This document shows positions 31,861 through 44,602 of a DNA stretch of 64,000 nucleotides, in pieces; positions within the stretch are counted from its first letter, which is position 1; the number at the start of each line of letters is the position of its first letter. The stretch comes from Suillus spraguei (taxonomy: Eukaryota > Basidiomycota > Agaricomycetes > Boletales > Suillaceae), in assembly GCA_016800925.1 (NCBI GenBank), contig JABCPU010000175.1, positions 62,001-126,000 on the forward strand. Reading direction: 5' to 3'. The position numbers and the translations under genes were made by a program. The notes under the pieces were generated by a model. That model worked only from the letters and a program-made list of their open reading frames with translations. It was not told the origin of the DNA and did no database searches.

Positions 31861-34800
31861 ACGGTGCATTCAATTCCAACTAGTTACTTGACTACTCTAC
31901 ACACTACCTTACCCCGCTGTATTATTTCAGTTGTACATTATACCCTTGGTCACTAATATGATTATAATGTTGATGTCTCTTGATTTGTGTGGGATAAACT
32001 TGATGTATCTTTTTTCTGATATGTGTATATAGTGTGCCAGTGTGGTGTGTGATGAAGCACAACACACTTGTAATAATTGGCAATTTTAATATGCATGACT
32101 AAAATTTGCCAGCAGTGAGACTAGCATTGACCTGTAGCAATAGAACAGGATAGTTATTCATCCTAACAGCATCAAATTATTTATGATCAGGCCAATACCC
32201 TGAGATCCAAAAATGACTCCCTGAAGTCCAAACAACTCTGCAGCTTGTTGGACTGTTGATTTAGAATGCTGATGGTCCATCCAATGAAGTGCTATTGATA
32301 GCACACTTTTATATAATCTTGAACTACAATTCTAGGTTACACAATGCTGACTTTCCTTGTTCTCACATCCCAAGGAGGCTTATCTTCCCTGGCTGATAGA
32401 AATTTGTTGCCTCCATCCATGATAATGGTCAGGTCTCTGTTGCGGCAACCAAGCACTAGTGCAGCAAAATCTACAATTAGTGATTTCTGGGATAAGGCCA
32501 GGCAATGCTCAAAAACCAGGTAGCTCAGTAGTTCACAAGATCTTCGGAAATTTTAGGCTTGGGGAGGCCGGAAGGAGGGTAATTGTGAAGACAGGAAAGA
32601 CTGCATGAATTACAGTTTAGAGGCCAGAAGGAGTGTAATTGTGGAAGCAGGAAATATTGCATGAATTACAGTTTAGCACTGCCACTGCGCATGCTTGCAG
32701 CACAACACCTAAGTTCGAATCATCAACAAATGTAGTCATGACCGCAAATTCTGTGTACTCAAGTAAATCTGTGAACTTTTGGTTCTGTCCAAAGGGTTGA
32801 TCTAAAGCTGTATTGTGTTCTGGAAAGTTTCCACTGGGAAATTATTACTTCTCAGTGGCAGACTAGGAAATCTATCTGTCAAGAAATTATATGCACTCTG
32901 ATATACCTCAGAGGGGTATTTGCACTCTGTATAACATATTGTTCTGTATGACGGTCTACAAACAAATATTTTACCTGCACGCTTCCACTGTTTATATTTC
33001 ATTGCAACTTGGCATTCAATGAGCAGTGATACGTACTCTGACATAACTTAGGACATTGTCAATACTCTATACAATAAACCACTCAAAGTGACACTCATCC
33101 AATATTCAGTCAATACAGACAAACTATTCATTGAGAAATGAAATGATGTCTACTGTGACTCACACTTTTTACCTGAGCAAATTCCCTACACTCCCTACAC
33201 ATTTGGTAGTCATCCACAGTGAGAAAGAATATATTATGCAAAGACCAAATACACCTGTCCTCTTCATGGGTGAGCATTACCCAGGTTTCTATCACTTTCA
33301 CACATTGCAACCTCCTTCCTTATCCCTCTTAGATCAGGTCCATATTCAAATGCATGAACCTGTGCTTGCACATTATTTCTTAGATACAACCAAGTGAAAA
33401 AGTTCTCGAGGCAAACAGGTCTACTAGGCCCGTGTGCTTGCAAATTGGACATTCCTCAATAATGCCAAACATTCCCATGTGAAAGCGGTCAACAAATTTA
33501 TGCTGATTGTTGCAATGCTCAACAATATATTACTTTAAATACCATTCTCATTTGTTCACCAGTTCACTGATGTTAGGTGGCCAAATCATCCCTTTTGTTT
33601 TTAAAAAACACGCTCAGATTTGATTCAACCAAAAATTCCTCTTGTAGATTTACTCTACTCATCAAAAGGATCATTTTTACAAGAGGATATAAAAATCTGA
33701 TTTTTTTTCAAGGGGGTGAGAATGTTGTTCAAAAGTAGTGGTGGCTAAGTGACATGCACCATAGTGTTGTCTCACTTCTTTCCTCGTTCTGCCCATCTGC
33801 CTCATCTCTCTCATCTTCATAGTCTGGATTGGAGGGACATGTGCACAGCAGACAATCAAGGAACAATACATGAATTATGTTGGCTTACAGAATATATGTA
33901 GCTTCCCTCATGGAGTAGATATTTGAGTTGGGTATGTGAAACATGATATACAATGTGGCTGATAATTGGGATGCAAGGATTTTGACTGTGCGGGAATGCA
34001 ATCAAATTGTACAAGTGCTCACAGGGTCGCCCTCTTAATATCTGTTAGCATCCCCACAGTGATCAGAGGTAGAAGAACTATCTTCACTACTGTGGCAGCT
34101 AATAGGAGCAGCTTGAATATCGAGAAACTGCAAGTCATAAAACTAGGCACATCGACAAATAACTTTCTAGCTTCTTTGCCTGTGAATGGAATATATTATA
34201 TTCTGGAGCCAGCCAAGACAGGAGAATGAACCAGGAACTCAGGATAGTGAACCTAGAATACACTAGATGCTTTGTATGCCACTGTGTTCTATTTGACATG
34301 CTCATACCTTTGTAGTCTTGTGATATTGAATGAAAGCTGAGTGAACCCATAACATTAACCAGCAAGATACACACTGTGAACTCTCTGGACCATCTGGACA
34401 ACAGTCTCACAGTCAAGCAGGGCTATGCTTTCTTGCATAAAAGCAACACACCATCTAGAGATGGGTTCAGGGATGACGCCATGAGAGTGAGGATAACGTG
34501 TGTACTTTAGAAAATGCTGTGTATCACCAAGAGCATTGTCTCATCATCTTTTTTTCGCCCTTTTCATCCTCAAATGAAGTGTGTGCACTGTTTAAAAGAA
34601 AAACAATAGCAGCGGGATGTTGATGGCTTCAATAAGAGTGCTGTAGAACTTGTTTTTGACGCCTGGATGTACACTTGCAATCATTGTGAGCATAAAAACA
34701 TCCAATCAGCAAAGGAGCACTTGCTATTTTTTCAGTGCTGTCTCAATGCACAAGGATACACCCCCAGCAAAGATGTGTTCAGTGCAAACTTGCAGAGGCA

Positions 34801-35945
34801 CTTTGCAGGAACTCAGGCTGTTTCATCTCCGGGGCACAAAATGCGTGCCGCAGGTGGGCTTGCAGCATGACATTTGCCTTGCACTGCTTGGCCTGCTCCA
34901 TCCCCAACTGAATCCATAGGCAAATTTCCTTAGCCCTCGATGGAATGTTAGATGCTATTCCATAAGAACAAGAAAGGTGCACACTGGACACCACCCAAGC
35001 TGATGTTCTCGCTGATGACAGAAGCCCCATAGCTGTTTGGAGTGTATTCCATTTTTACTACCACCCTGAACTGGTACATTGGCACGTAACAGTGTAGACA
35101 ATGTGGGCCAGTCTCACCAGCAGGGGACAATGCTAGTATTACAATGTAGTTGTGAGAAAAACTAGTGAAGTAAGAGGACAAGAAAGACGACTGCTTCCTG
35201 CTAGCCCTATGTCCAGTTGACTGATGTGGTGTGAATGTGGTAGATCGTCGATCAATAAATCTAATGTGAATTGATGTGACGGTTGTGGACCTATTAAGTT
35301 TTACAACAATGCACGTGACCCTGACTTATTTCTCAGAATCCTCCAACTTCTCAAGCTTCAAGGCGGACGGAAAATCGATTTCAGTCAAGTTTGTACCAAT
35401 ATCAATTAGAGATCCACTAAGAACGCGATCTCATACGCATTGAATGACCGAGCACTTAACATACTGGTTCCCAAGCGACTCGCGCCCATATAGTATCATT
35501 GACGCCTCCGATTATTGATCATTACTTACCTTCCATTCGGGACACGGTCGGACATCATCTAAAAAGCATGTCTGCATTCAAGTTGTCGAGTTACCGAGAC
35601 GACTAATATTTGTGTTAGGGGATTCTGAAGAAGACCTGCGAGACAAGCCTTGACCGATACAGGCGTGTGTCGATCAAATACGTGCGGTATAGTCCCCATG
35701 TAGCTGCATATCCATTCCAAAGGTCCAGGGATGCCCGGAGGGCTGCTGTATACATGTATTTCAAACATATAGTACTTCTGGTGGCTATTTGTTGCAAGAT
35801 GCGGCGAGGCGGCAAGCTCTTCTGGGCGCATCGGATCCGTAGTACGTATTTACAACACACGATTGAAAACAGTGAAAAAATATCTAGAAGGAGAGCTCTG
35901 CATTGCGATCAGTATTGCACAAGACCAGCATGATATCGCCTCACC
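31861..35945. other. AT-rich region without recognised gene
   Basis: Only short ORFs up to about 90 aa occur, none of which I recognise. The sequence VYTCNHCEHKN...HLLFF at 34660-34740 faintly resembles a BED-type finger and could be a further hAT scrap. A 56-bp tandem duplication is listed separately. Confidence 0.5.
32565..32676 (+). repeat. 56-bp tandem duplication
   Basis: Two imperfect adjacent copies (32565-32620 and 32621-32676) of a unit starting AGGCCGGAAGGAGGGTAATT and ending TTACAGTTTAG. Confidence 0.8.
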
Positions 35946-37056
35946 TCAGCTGCCGGATTCAAACTCAGAATCAGAGACAGAGGGAGTCTCATCATTTTCC
36001 TTGGGCGGACTCGAATTGCACACAAAATTCTCAATATTATCAAGTTGTACATCAGTAACAACGAACGATGTGAGATCGCGGTTAAACATGCCGATGTTAA
36101 AGTCAACCTCGACTTCGAGGTCTGATGAGGTACGTCCAACCAAAAGCTTTTTCAAAGATGAATCTTCATCGGAACTTGAGGCATATTCTAGAGCATCCTG
36201 CTCGAGAATCTCTTCAAGAAGCTTGGTTTGTTGAATTGACGACTCAATCTCCCAGGCCGTTGTCAGAACACGCAAGCGCTTGGTTTCACGAGCAGCTCGC
36301 ATTGCAGCGACAGCTTGAGCGACGGCCTTGGGAGACATGCCTCTCAGGCCGCGCTGGAATAGCTCTTTTCCCTAGCATCGAATACTCATCAGTGTGAGGC
36401 TGCATAAGTAAAGTCTAACACACAGCTTGAACATCGGCCAAGTTCAACTCATTCTCGCCGGAATGTTTCCCGACCAACCTGCGAAAAAAGCGGAGCTCTA
36501 TTGCGTCAGGCCGATGACCACTGTGCCTGTCATAAGGCTTGAATCGACCCCTTGCGCGTTGTATACAGTGAGACAGGTTTCTCAGGGGGGGGAGGCCTGG
36601 AAGTGCGTAAAGTTCATCTTCGGACGAATCAGAAGTGGTATCGGATGGTGGTGATAACTTTGGTCGGAGGTGTTTGAATGATGGTCTCGTATCGTGATGA
36701 TAATTTTTCCTGTCGAGACGTCGAGAGTCACCGTCAGGCCCAACGACGAAAGATTCCACATCCTCAGAAGTGGGACTTCCCTGTCCGACAGAGCTTGGAG
36801 AAGGTGTAACACGTAAAAGACGGGCGTGCATGTTTGACTTGGTGGGGCGTCTCGTACCTTGGATGATTATTATCAGGAATCGAAAGACTTCCCGCGAAGC
36901 CCCGGTACAAGGATAGGCACACTGGTCCCAGGCTAGGCCGATAAGGGATTGAAGTGCCCTCCTGTTTAGGTACCCGCAGTTGTCACGATGAATTAATTTT
37001 TCCAAAAAGGACTCGAAACTCGCAAGTCGCTCGACTGATGGAATCTCGGTTAGCAT
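35946..37056 (-). CDS. Two-exon gene of unknown function
   Basis: Exon 1 is 36424-37056 (ATG at 37056, MLTEIPSVERLASF). A 52-nt intron (36372-36423, GTGTGT...GCTAG) follows, and exon 2 is 35946-36371. The splice is phase 0 and joins NLADVQA to GKELFQRGLRGMSP, giving about 352 aa. The N-terminal 70 residues look helical (FLEKLIHRDNCGYLN), the middle is Ser/Pro-rich, then basic (GRFKPYDRHSGHRP). A helical Arg/Ala stretch follows (AVAAMRAARETKRLRVLTTAW), and the C-terminus is acidic (SDEDSSLKK...SDSEFESGS). Another intron near residue 65 is possible. I do not recognise the family. It is divergent from the DUF6532-like gene at 38144, with about 1.1 kb between starts. Confidence 0.55.
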
Positions 37057-38143
37057 TTCAATTTGCGCCCATTGATGCTAAGTCTAGCCAATACGGGGTC
37101 GAAATCCTCTCCTCTTGGGGGTAATAACGTTTACCTCCGGGCGTTCGTTATGTGATTAGAATTGAAACTTGAAATAAAGTCCATCAGACTCGGATCCAAC
37201 AACGGTCAAAGGCCCATCGGTTCGAGTGTAGGGGAAGGTAAAGTCATGATGGATTAGGTATTACGTATTTATTTTAACGTGCACGTACAACATCACATGC
37301 AGCCAAAATCGCGAGTCAGCGCATTCACAGATGTTCATTAATCATGGATGGAGCTTTCACGCCATCAGTTCGAATATAGAGGACCACCACACGACACAAG
37401 TGAGATGATGAGACCTACGATATCTGTGTATGTGTTTTGAATTGTGTACGTAATTATATCATGCGCACTGTCAGCAGGACTACTACCGTGACTCGCCCTT
37501 TGACAAAGCTTAAACGTCGTTCAGATTACACTCCCCTCTGTATTTGGGTAAGCTCGTAAAACCTGTCGCACGACGCAGGGGTGGATTAATCGGTTTCCCA
37601 TTGATAGGACTAGACAGAACGGACGTTTCGCCGGCGCACAGACCATTGTCAAGTGCCATGGACTGACACTGTCCCCGCGTTTGGGTCACCGCGTTTATAC
37701 AGCTTCGGAAAACTTCCCAGTTACATTCCGACTCGAGTTTGCGTTTATTCCTAATGGTGGTAAAGCTTTCCAGAACCGTGAAGATCTTTGAGAAGCAGTG
37801 GCTACTATGGTTGAACATGATGTCGTTACGATGCATCAGATAATTGCCGATAACCAGTGTTCGACATCGAATCAGACATGTAATACCCGGGCTCTTTGAT
37901 CACAATGAGGCAGATTACACGACCTTATGAACTTGGCCAGAGACTCAGATGCGGACTCCTCGTGGACTGGCCGATCGCAATCGCAGGCTCGTTGACTCAC
38001 TCAGTGGAGTGTACGCGGTGATATTGTGACAGAAGCGATACTCATATCAAAGTTCAGAATTGCTGACACGATCATCACTTCAAATCTAGTACTAATAAAG
38101 CCTGAATCTTCGAGCAGACGAGTGCGTTCGAGGCCGTCCTAAC
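37057..38143. other. Intergenic between divergent genes
   Basis: Probably holds both promoters. A 108-aa minus-strand ORF (37510-37836, MHRNDIMFNHSSH) has no recognisable similarity; I cannot exclude a small gene. Confidence 0.4.
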
Positions 38144-39606
38144 ATGACACCTCCTCTGAACGACGAAATTGAGAGTGGCAGCGGCAGCGGCCCTACCTGC
38201 GACTTTCCAGTGCAACCACCAGTGTTTCCGGATTCGGATTTTGATAGGTTATACCAGGATGCCTGGAATTCTGCCATTGCCGCGGCAGGTGATGGAGTCA
38301 CCACGTCAAATCAATTTCATCCAAGTCAGGTCTATCCTGATCACCCCCCCCATCTTCCTTCGCCATATTCCGAAGAATATCTTTGGGAGACTCTGACCAG
38401 GCACAGTGACATACCTTCCCGTGCAGTAGCAACGGCAGCCCACGGCCAGGCAGCTTATGGTAGCCACGAGGTACTTCCTCAAGTCGGTGTCGCTAGCAGC
38501 GATGTGCATCCACGCCCGTCGGCTGCATGGCTTGACGACTCGCTGCCACAATCGAAGCGTTACACACCTTATAAAATCCCTGACAGACTTACTGCTAATA
38601 GGAACCGCAGCCGTCATCTCACACATGATGATGATGACGACGATGGGATGGGACAACACGCCGGTCCATCACGTCATAACTCGACAGCACATGTCCCACC
38701 TCAAGAATCGTTGAAACCATCACTTCCCATTAGCACAGTCGTGGTGCCATCGGGTGCGACCGGCGTCATATCATCGTCTTCACCTATCGGAAAATTTGGC
38801 CTGGAAGACTTGAAAAAGGTCAAATCGGACACCAAAGAACTGTTGAAACGATCAATGTTTGATCATTCGTTTTTGCTTTCCACTGAAGCCAGAAAGAAAG
38901 AAGCGTCGAACACTCTGACTACCACGGTCGCTAAATATAATAGCGGTATGTCTCACAGAATTCGTTTTAACCGACAGCTCAAATCGAAAACAGTTGAGCT
39001 TACTGAATGGTCCAATGGGGAAGAAGCTTTGAAAAATATCGCCACAATCGCAAACAGCATGAAGACTATGATGGAAAACATAAAGGATATTGTTCGCATC
39101 ACTGTTTTATGCTATTACAATCTTCATGAGGCCTTGGTCACGCAGCCCAAGGCAGTGGTAGCGAGTATCGTTCAACACCTTTTAGCAAATGATACATTCC
39201 TCAACGGTCTCATCAATGTGAGTCGTTCCCTCTCTTGTTCTATTCTAACTTGAACTTGAACACTCATGACTTAACGGATCAGGTGGGAGGACAAGACGTC
39301 GATGTGATCTTTGGGAACATCGCCGTGCGACACTTTGTCAGGCACGTCCTGTTCAACCATCTCAATTACCAGCAATATATCGACGCCACCCGAAACCTCA
39401 AGCGGTTGTTTAGTCTCGTTGGCACGTTTTTTGAGTGGGCGCTTCAAGAATTATCCACTGGTGTTTTTTTAGCGAGCAAATTTGATTTGACTCCGGCCAG
39501 GACTACATATGAGGAGAAGCTGGCTAAGACGTACGAACAATTCACAAGTGACGTACGTGACGCCCTGATCACGGATATCTACACTGTAGGGGGGCAACCA
39601 GTTTAA
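38144..39606 (+). CDS. DUF6532-like protein, two exons (copy B)
   Basis: Exon 1 is 38144-39217 (ATG, MTPPLNDEIESGSG). The intron 39218-39282 (65 nt) is GTGAGT...CAG, and exon 2 is 39283-39606. The splice is phase 0 and gives 465 aa. The first about 190 residues are disordered and rich in Ser/Pro/His, with a run of seven Asp near residue 165. The C-terminal half is helical: STEARKKEASNTLTTTVAKY, HEALVTQPKAVVASIVQHLLANDTFL, then VIFGNIAVRHFVRHVLF and TFFEWALQELSTGVFLASKFD. This layout recalls DUF6532, a large Agaricomycete family of unknown function; that assignment is from memory. It is open throughout, unlike copy A at 1-1030. Confidence 0.7.
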
Positions 39607-39677
39607 AAGGGGAGTGTCGCGAGGGTTTTGTCGATGTGAACTTGTCTATACCTTGTACACAACGTACGTACTAGTGT
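38577..39677 (+). repeat. Block duplicated at window start
   Basis: About 1.1 kb here matches 1-1101 with few differences. The match includes the intron and about 70 bp of 3' flank, and ends abruptly after CTAGTGTC. Same orientation, about 38.6 kb apart. Retention of the intron means it was copied as DNA. Confidence 0.9.
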
Positions 39678-42240
39678 CTTGACTTTATCGTGCTACCACG
39701 CAGTGAAGTTGCAACATTCTCAAATCGTGCAACCATATTAATATTGTCTGAAGATTGTGGGGCACTACAATGTGACATTTGCAATTATCTTGCAATGCAT
39801 ATGTAGGCTTCGACTTGGAGGGTACAGTGCACCCATCAACACTATCGTGGGACCAGCTGAGTCATGGTCTACCCAACTCATTCAACGATGCCGTCTCGGA
39901 AACGCTTGTTGGAATATGTGAAGTACGTCGCGTTTTCTAACTGACAGCCTCGGTACCTGAGCTTCTCTGATAACAGATGCACGTCCGACGGCCGTGCTGC
40001 ATCCTTTTCCACGCTCTGCAAATGTTTCGCTAGTATCCATAGGCGATGCGACCCCACATTGTTCGTCAATATCAGGGAAACGCAGTGATCTTCTCCGACA
40101 GGATGAGTTTGGGGAGATGGAATTCATTAGTGATGTGCTCAAGTGCGTTCAATAGTCTTCATTTCGATGCCTCGCCACCTTTGTTTCCTTACCTTTTGGA
40201 GTCGATGAATGGGACAATGGTTACCATTGACATAGGACGCTAGCTCAATTGATTCGTCTGGCAGAGATTTACTTCTATTTGTTCGAACAGGATCTGGGCG
40301 AGCGCGAACTCGGGTATGCACTTTCGTTTGATCATGATCTCGATGTATTTGCCGCATCTATCGTGCTCACGAAGATATCGGCCGTCGTCACTCGCGGCTT
40401 CTCCCATACCAGAAGCCCCACTGCCTCATGGTAGTCTGCATTCTCCATATCCAAGTTACAATCATACAACCTTCCTGCAACAGTTGGTGGGCATTCTGCC
40501 CGCCTTAGGTCTAGCTCTTTCGCGCAGCCTTTCGACGTCAGACCATGGAAACTCGCACTCCTCTTCTTACTCACCACCTCGTCATTCTCGATCCTGATTT
40601 AAAGGGAACGGTTCGTTCTCCCATCGTGACTCGACTACGACGAAGTAATATTTGTTGCTCATGTCAAGGGCCACTACCGATTTTCTTGGAAGTGTCGCGT
40701 GCACCTCAATCAACTGGGGGGCGTGCGAGCAACCTTCGGCGAGTTATTTACACCATGACTGATCGTTCTTATCGTTGCTGATATCACATACTTCTTTCCC
40801 CTTAATATCATCGTTTAATGCCCTGCAAGAATACTTTACTTTGTGCGTGAGCAGATCGAAGGGGTCGGCCCCATCATTGGCAAGAAACTTGGTGCAGCTT
40901 CCACGTCTTTAGACAAGTCACCTTCCAAGTCATTCTTGCTATCTGTCTGCCTTTGCTCTAGTATCGACACCGAGGTAAATCGTAGATCGGGTGTTTCTGT
41001 AGAATCCCGCCCGATGCTCAAACATTTTATTGGGAGAGCTGAAAACGCAAAAGAACTTTGCAGTCGCGCTCACGCTTTGATGGATGTTTGGCTGAGATTC
41101 ACTGTATGCCATTTTTTCTTCCCACATAGTTACCATCTGAAAAGTCAGTTTGCGGTGCAGGTGACAGTATCTGTAGGGATCATCAAGAATGTCTCGTGCC
41201 TTGATGGAAAGATTCAAGGCTCGTGGTTGGTTCTTTTCGATAACGCCACGACGCTATGTGTGGACCTAGCACATGCACCGTCAAGTCCGAACACAGAGAT
41301 GTCCGCAGCATGTGATTCAAGCCAGAAGCTCGATGTATGTTATCCAAAGACCGTCCCATCTATGTCAGAATGTCTGACGACCGCTGAGGGCGAGGTTCGT
41401 TGCGAGTTACTCCCTATCTTCTCTGAAGACAATCCAGATAAGTAACTCCGACACGACCAATTCCAGCTCGGACATCTTCCCGGCTTTACTAGTACTGCGC
41501 TGTGTGATGCTGACGTCCTTAATGATGTGTACATTGAATGGAACGAAGTTAACGAGAGAATGAAGGCATGCGGCGACAGTTGGAACCCTGCGTCATGTAT
41601 TCTCACATACGACCGCCACCAGCAATAATACTCTTGCTGAGATGGAGCTTCTAGATACTAGCATCTTCTCTATGCTGTGAGTGCCTTTTCAGTGTCATGT
41701 CGTGTCCCTGTACTGATATAATTGCTCAGATATGAGGTTCTTGAGACCTACGATGTCCTCACGCCTTAGTCATGCATTGGAACAGTGCAATATTTTGGTG
41801 AATACTGAAGGAAACTGTGTCATCACTGACTTCCGCTTCGGTCAAAGCGAACTCACGAATGACGCCTACAAGCTGAGCGGGCGTCAGCGACCGAGTATGT
41901 CGGCTCTTGAAGTAATGTTTTGTTTATGACCACCTGATTGCACAGATGAGACGCCGAGGTGGCCCAAGCAAGTGCCGGAAGTTTCGGACGTTGTTGTAAG
42001 TTTGACAATGCAAGCCGCGGACTCGAATATCTTTTGCTATCTGCTGCATTTAGATCCTCAGTATGGGTGGCATTCTAGGTATATTCAAGGCACCTTCTGA
42101 CTTTCAAACTTGCTTATGTCTTTCCAGAACACGATGCTCGCCCAGGGGTGTCAGATGCCCCTTTTTCTATGAGGTGCTGTTTGGACAGCGACTCCGGGTT
42201 CAAAGCTGCACGTGATGAGAACATGTGATGTATGTTTGAT
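39678..42240 (+). pseudogene. Decayed host gene(s), unidentified, with kinase-like scrap
   Basis: There are patches of gene-like plus-strand reading with GT-AG breaks but many stops: SFNDAVSETLVGICE (about 39880), LIRLAEIYFYLFEQDLGERE (about 40250), and IEGVGPIIGKKLG to SEDNPDK (40843-41445). At about 41755-41880, SHALEQCNILVNTEGNCVITDF resembles protein-kinase subdomains VIb-VII (HxDL.xxN, DFG) with His/Asp and the Gly altered. I cannot tell whether this is one gene or several. Confidence 0.35.
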
Positions 42241-42519
42241 AAGAGATCATTGATAATCAGTAGTAGGACAGTATATAGTGTTGAATCTGGTATAGATAAT
42301 TACAGTTGCTGCACCCTCATGGACCTTGAAGCACAAATACAGAACAACATGCATTGATGATGCCAAGCCATGATTATAATAGCAATTGCAGTCACTCAAA
42401 TTGCACATCTGTACAACCTATTATTCTTATCATGCTGAGAACAAATCCTGTATCACACATCTATCCTTACTGGAAAAGCATGGGTATATGAACTCATTAG
42501 CAGCCACCCAGACTGGATA

Positions 42520-43200
42520 AAGCACATTTTTTCTTCATATCTTCGAGGAGTTGTTGAGGGTCCTTCAGTGCCACGGTTTTGTTCAGTCCCGCAATGGTGT
42601 CACCATTGAAGAGCAGCTCAGCATTTTCTTGTACATGTGTGTTACTGGACTCTCATCCCACCATGTTGGAGAGTGATTCCAGTGTGCTCCAGACACAATT
42701 ACAAGGTGAGTACATTATCAATTTGAGACTAATAGTAGGGTGATCATTTTAACAGATATTTCAAATGCATGCTCGTCTTCTTTGCATCCCATCCCTTCTA
42801 CACTTCAAATGTCTGGTTCCCAAATTCAAACACTCCCATTTCTGCAGCTATCTGCAATGACCTGCATTTCTGATTTTTTGACCAATGCATTGGTACCATT
42901 GACAGCACTCACATTCGTGTTTTTGCACCGCTTGAAGAGCATGTTGTCCTGCACAACCAAAATTTCTATCCCAGAATTGTCTGTTTATATGCAACTTTGA
43001 CTTTTATTTCACATACTCACTTACAGGCTGGGATGGCTCAGCCGCTGATGTGGCCCTTTGGAACAATGCCTGAACTCATGACTTGTGCATGCCTGCACAA
43101 AAATATCTTCTTGCTGATGCAGGCTTTGGTGCATGTGATGCACTGCTTGTACCTTACTGAGGCGTCCATTATCATTTGAAGGAATGGCACCAAGCAAACC
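42520..43200 (+). pseudogene. PIF/Harbinger transposase relic
   Basis: Out-of-frame pieces on the plus strand match a DDE_Tnp_4 transposase in order. They are VQSRNGVTIEEQLSIFLYMC; TGLSSHHVGE; CIGTIDSTHIRVFAP (first catalytic Asp, about 42890); GWDGSAADVALWNNAR (about 43030); and YLLADAGFGACDALLVPY (second Asp, about 43110). Several frame breaks; no terminal repeats seen. Confidence 0.75.
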
Positions 43201-43211
43201 TTGCATAAATT

Positions 43212-43276
43212 CATTCAATTCTATGTATACTTCATCATTTAATTCTATGTATACTTCATCATTTAATTCTATTGTA
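43212..43276 (+). repeat. Short tandem repeat
   Basis: A unit of about 24 bp (TTCTATGTATACTTCATCATT...) is repeated two to three times. Confidence 0.7.
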
Positions 43277-43524
43277 GGCCTCAAAATCCTAAAGAACTGT
43301 TCAATTTGTGACATGCAGCACTGCACAATGTTGTCAAATGAATCTTTGGTGTTTTGAAGTGACAATGGCAAATTTTAGTGATCACGCCAGTGTAAAGATA
43401 CAACCTAGCCTGGGCTGTAGATAAACTATGACCTAAGCTAGTATGTGAGTCTTGTGCTCCTCCTAGTCTGCTTCACTTGCTAAGGCAAGAACGTTCAACT
43501 CTAAAGGGGGATGCTCGTTAGTAT

Positions 43525-44547
43525 AGTCAACTTAAGGCGAAGGCATTGTCACGTCTGAGCTGCGCCTGTTGCTTACTGGTGAGGGTGTATGCTGACATAG
43601 GAAGATCAGGAGTGATTCCTCATTCAGCAATCGTAAGAAGTTCGTCAGAAGAGGAGGGGGAGGTTATGCCAAGGTCTTTTACTAAGACTGGCAAGACAGG
43701 ATCCATTGGACCAAATGATGATGGAATGGACATGGGAGGGTGAAGGTGAAGGTCGCGAAGTCGAGGGCCGAGTGCTATTAATTTGGCAACAGGAATTCCT
43801 AATCTTTTTGCAGCTTCACACTGCTCTTCTGTGCAGGGCTCATATAGCCACCGGGATGATCATGGGAGACTATGATGGGGGGTGGTGAAATTGGTTGTTC
43901 GATAGGAGATGGGGTTTGTGGAGAGGCGAGATTGGCTTGTGTTTGTTGCAGATCAGTGATGACTTCTTCGACTATGTTTCTGGCCGCTCTAGTTTCAGTG
44001 ACTGATTGCTGGATGGTTTCGACAACCGTGTTAGTGAGCTGTCCGATCTCTTGGACAGCAGTACATAAGCCAGCAAGGGCGTCAAGACTAGAATACATGC
44101 GCAAAGAAGAGGGTGCTGGAATAGGAAGTGGCGTATCTTCCTGTGGAGAGGGAGGTCGAGCAACACCTGCCGACGTTCGGCCACAATGTGAATAGCTTCT
44201 TCAACATTGCTTTTAAAAGAATTGGGAAGCAACAGCATAGCATAAGAACGAATGCATTTTTGAAGATGAAGGATACGATGGTGGTATGTGATTTCTGTGG
44301 TTTCATTGGCAGTGGTTTCAATGAGGGCGGCAGTGCGGATGATGTTGACGAGGAGTAAAGCGGGGAAGGCGCCTTTTTCAATGAGGATTCTTTCAATTTC
44401 AAGGGCATGTCCTTTGCATAGAAGGGTGGCTTCAATGTAGGAAGTGTTGTCAATTTCAGTGGTAAGGGTTCCGTAGTTTTCTGCGTCGGAGTCGGAGTCA
44501 TTGTTGGCAATGGTGACGGGGGTGATGTATGCAGTGGGGAAAGACAT
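43525..44547 (-). pseudogene. gypsy-4 ORF3, truncated
   Basis: Starts MSFPTAYITPVT at 44547. It is shifted near 44170 and again near 43850, and ends before the zinc knuckles, so the Cys/His part is absent. Confidence 0.8.
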
Positions 44548-44602
44548 TTGGAGCGGTACTAGTTGATCAAGTGCTAATGCGATTTGATTGACTGAAGAAC
44601 GA

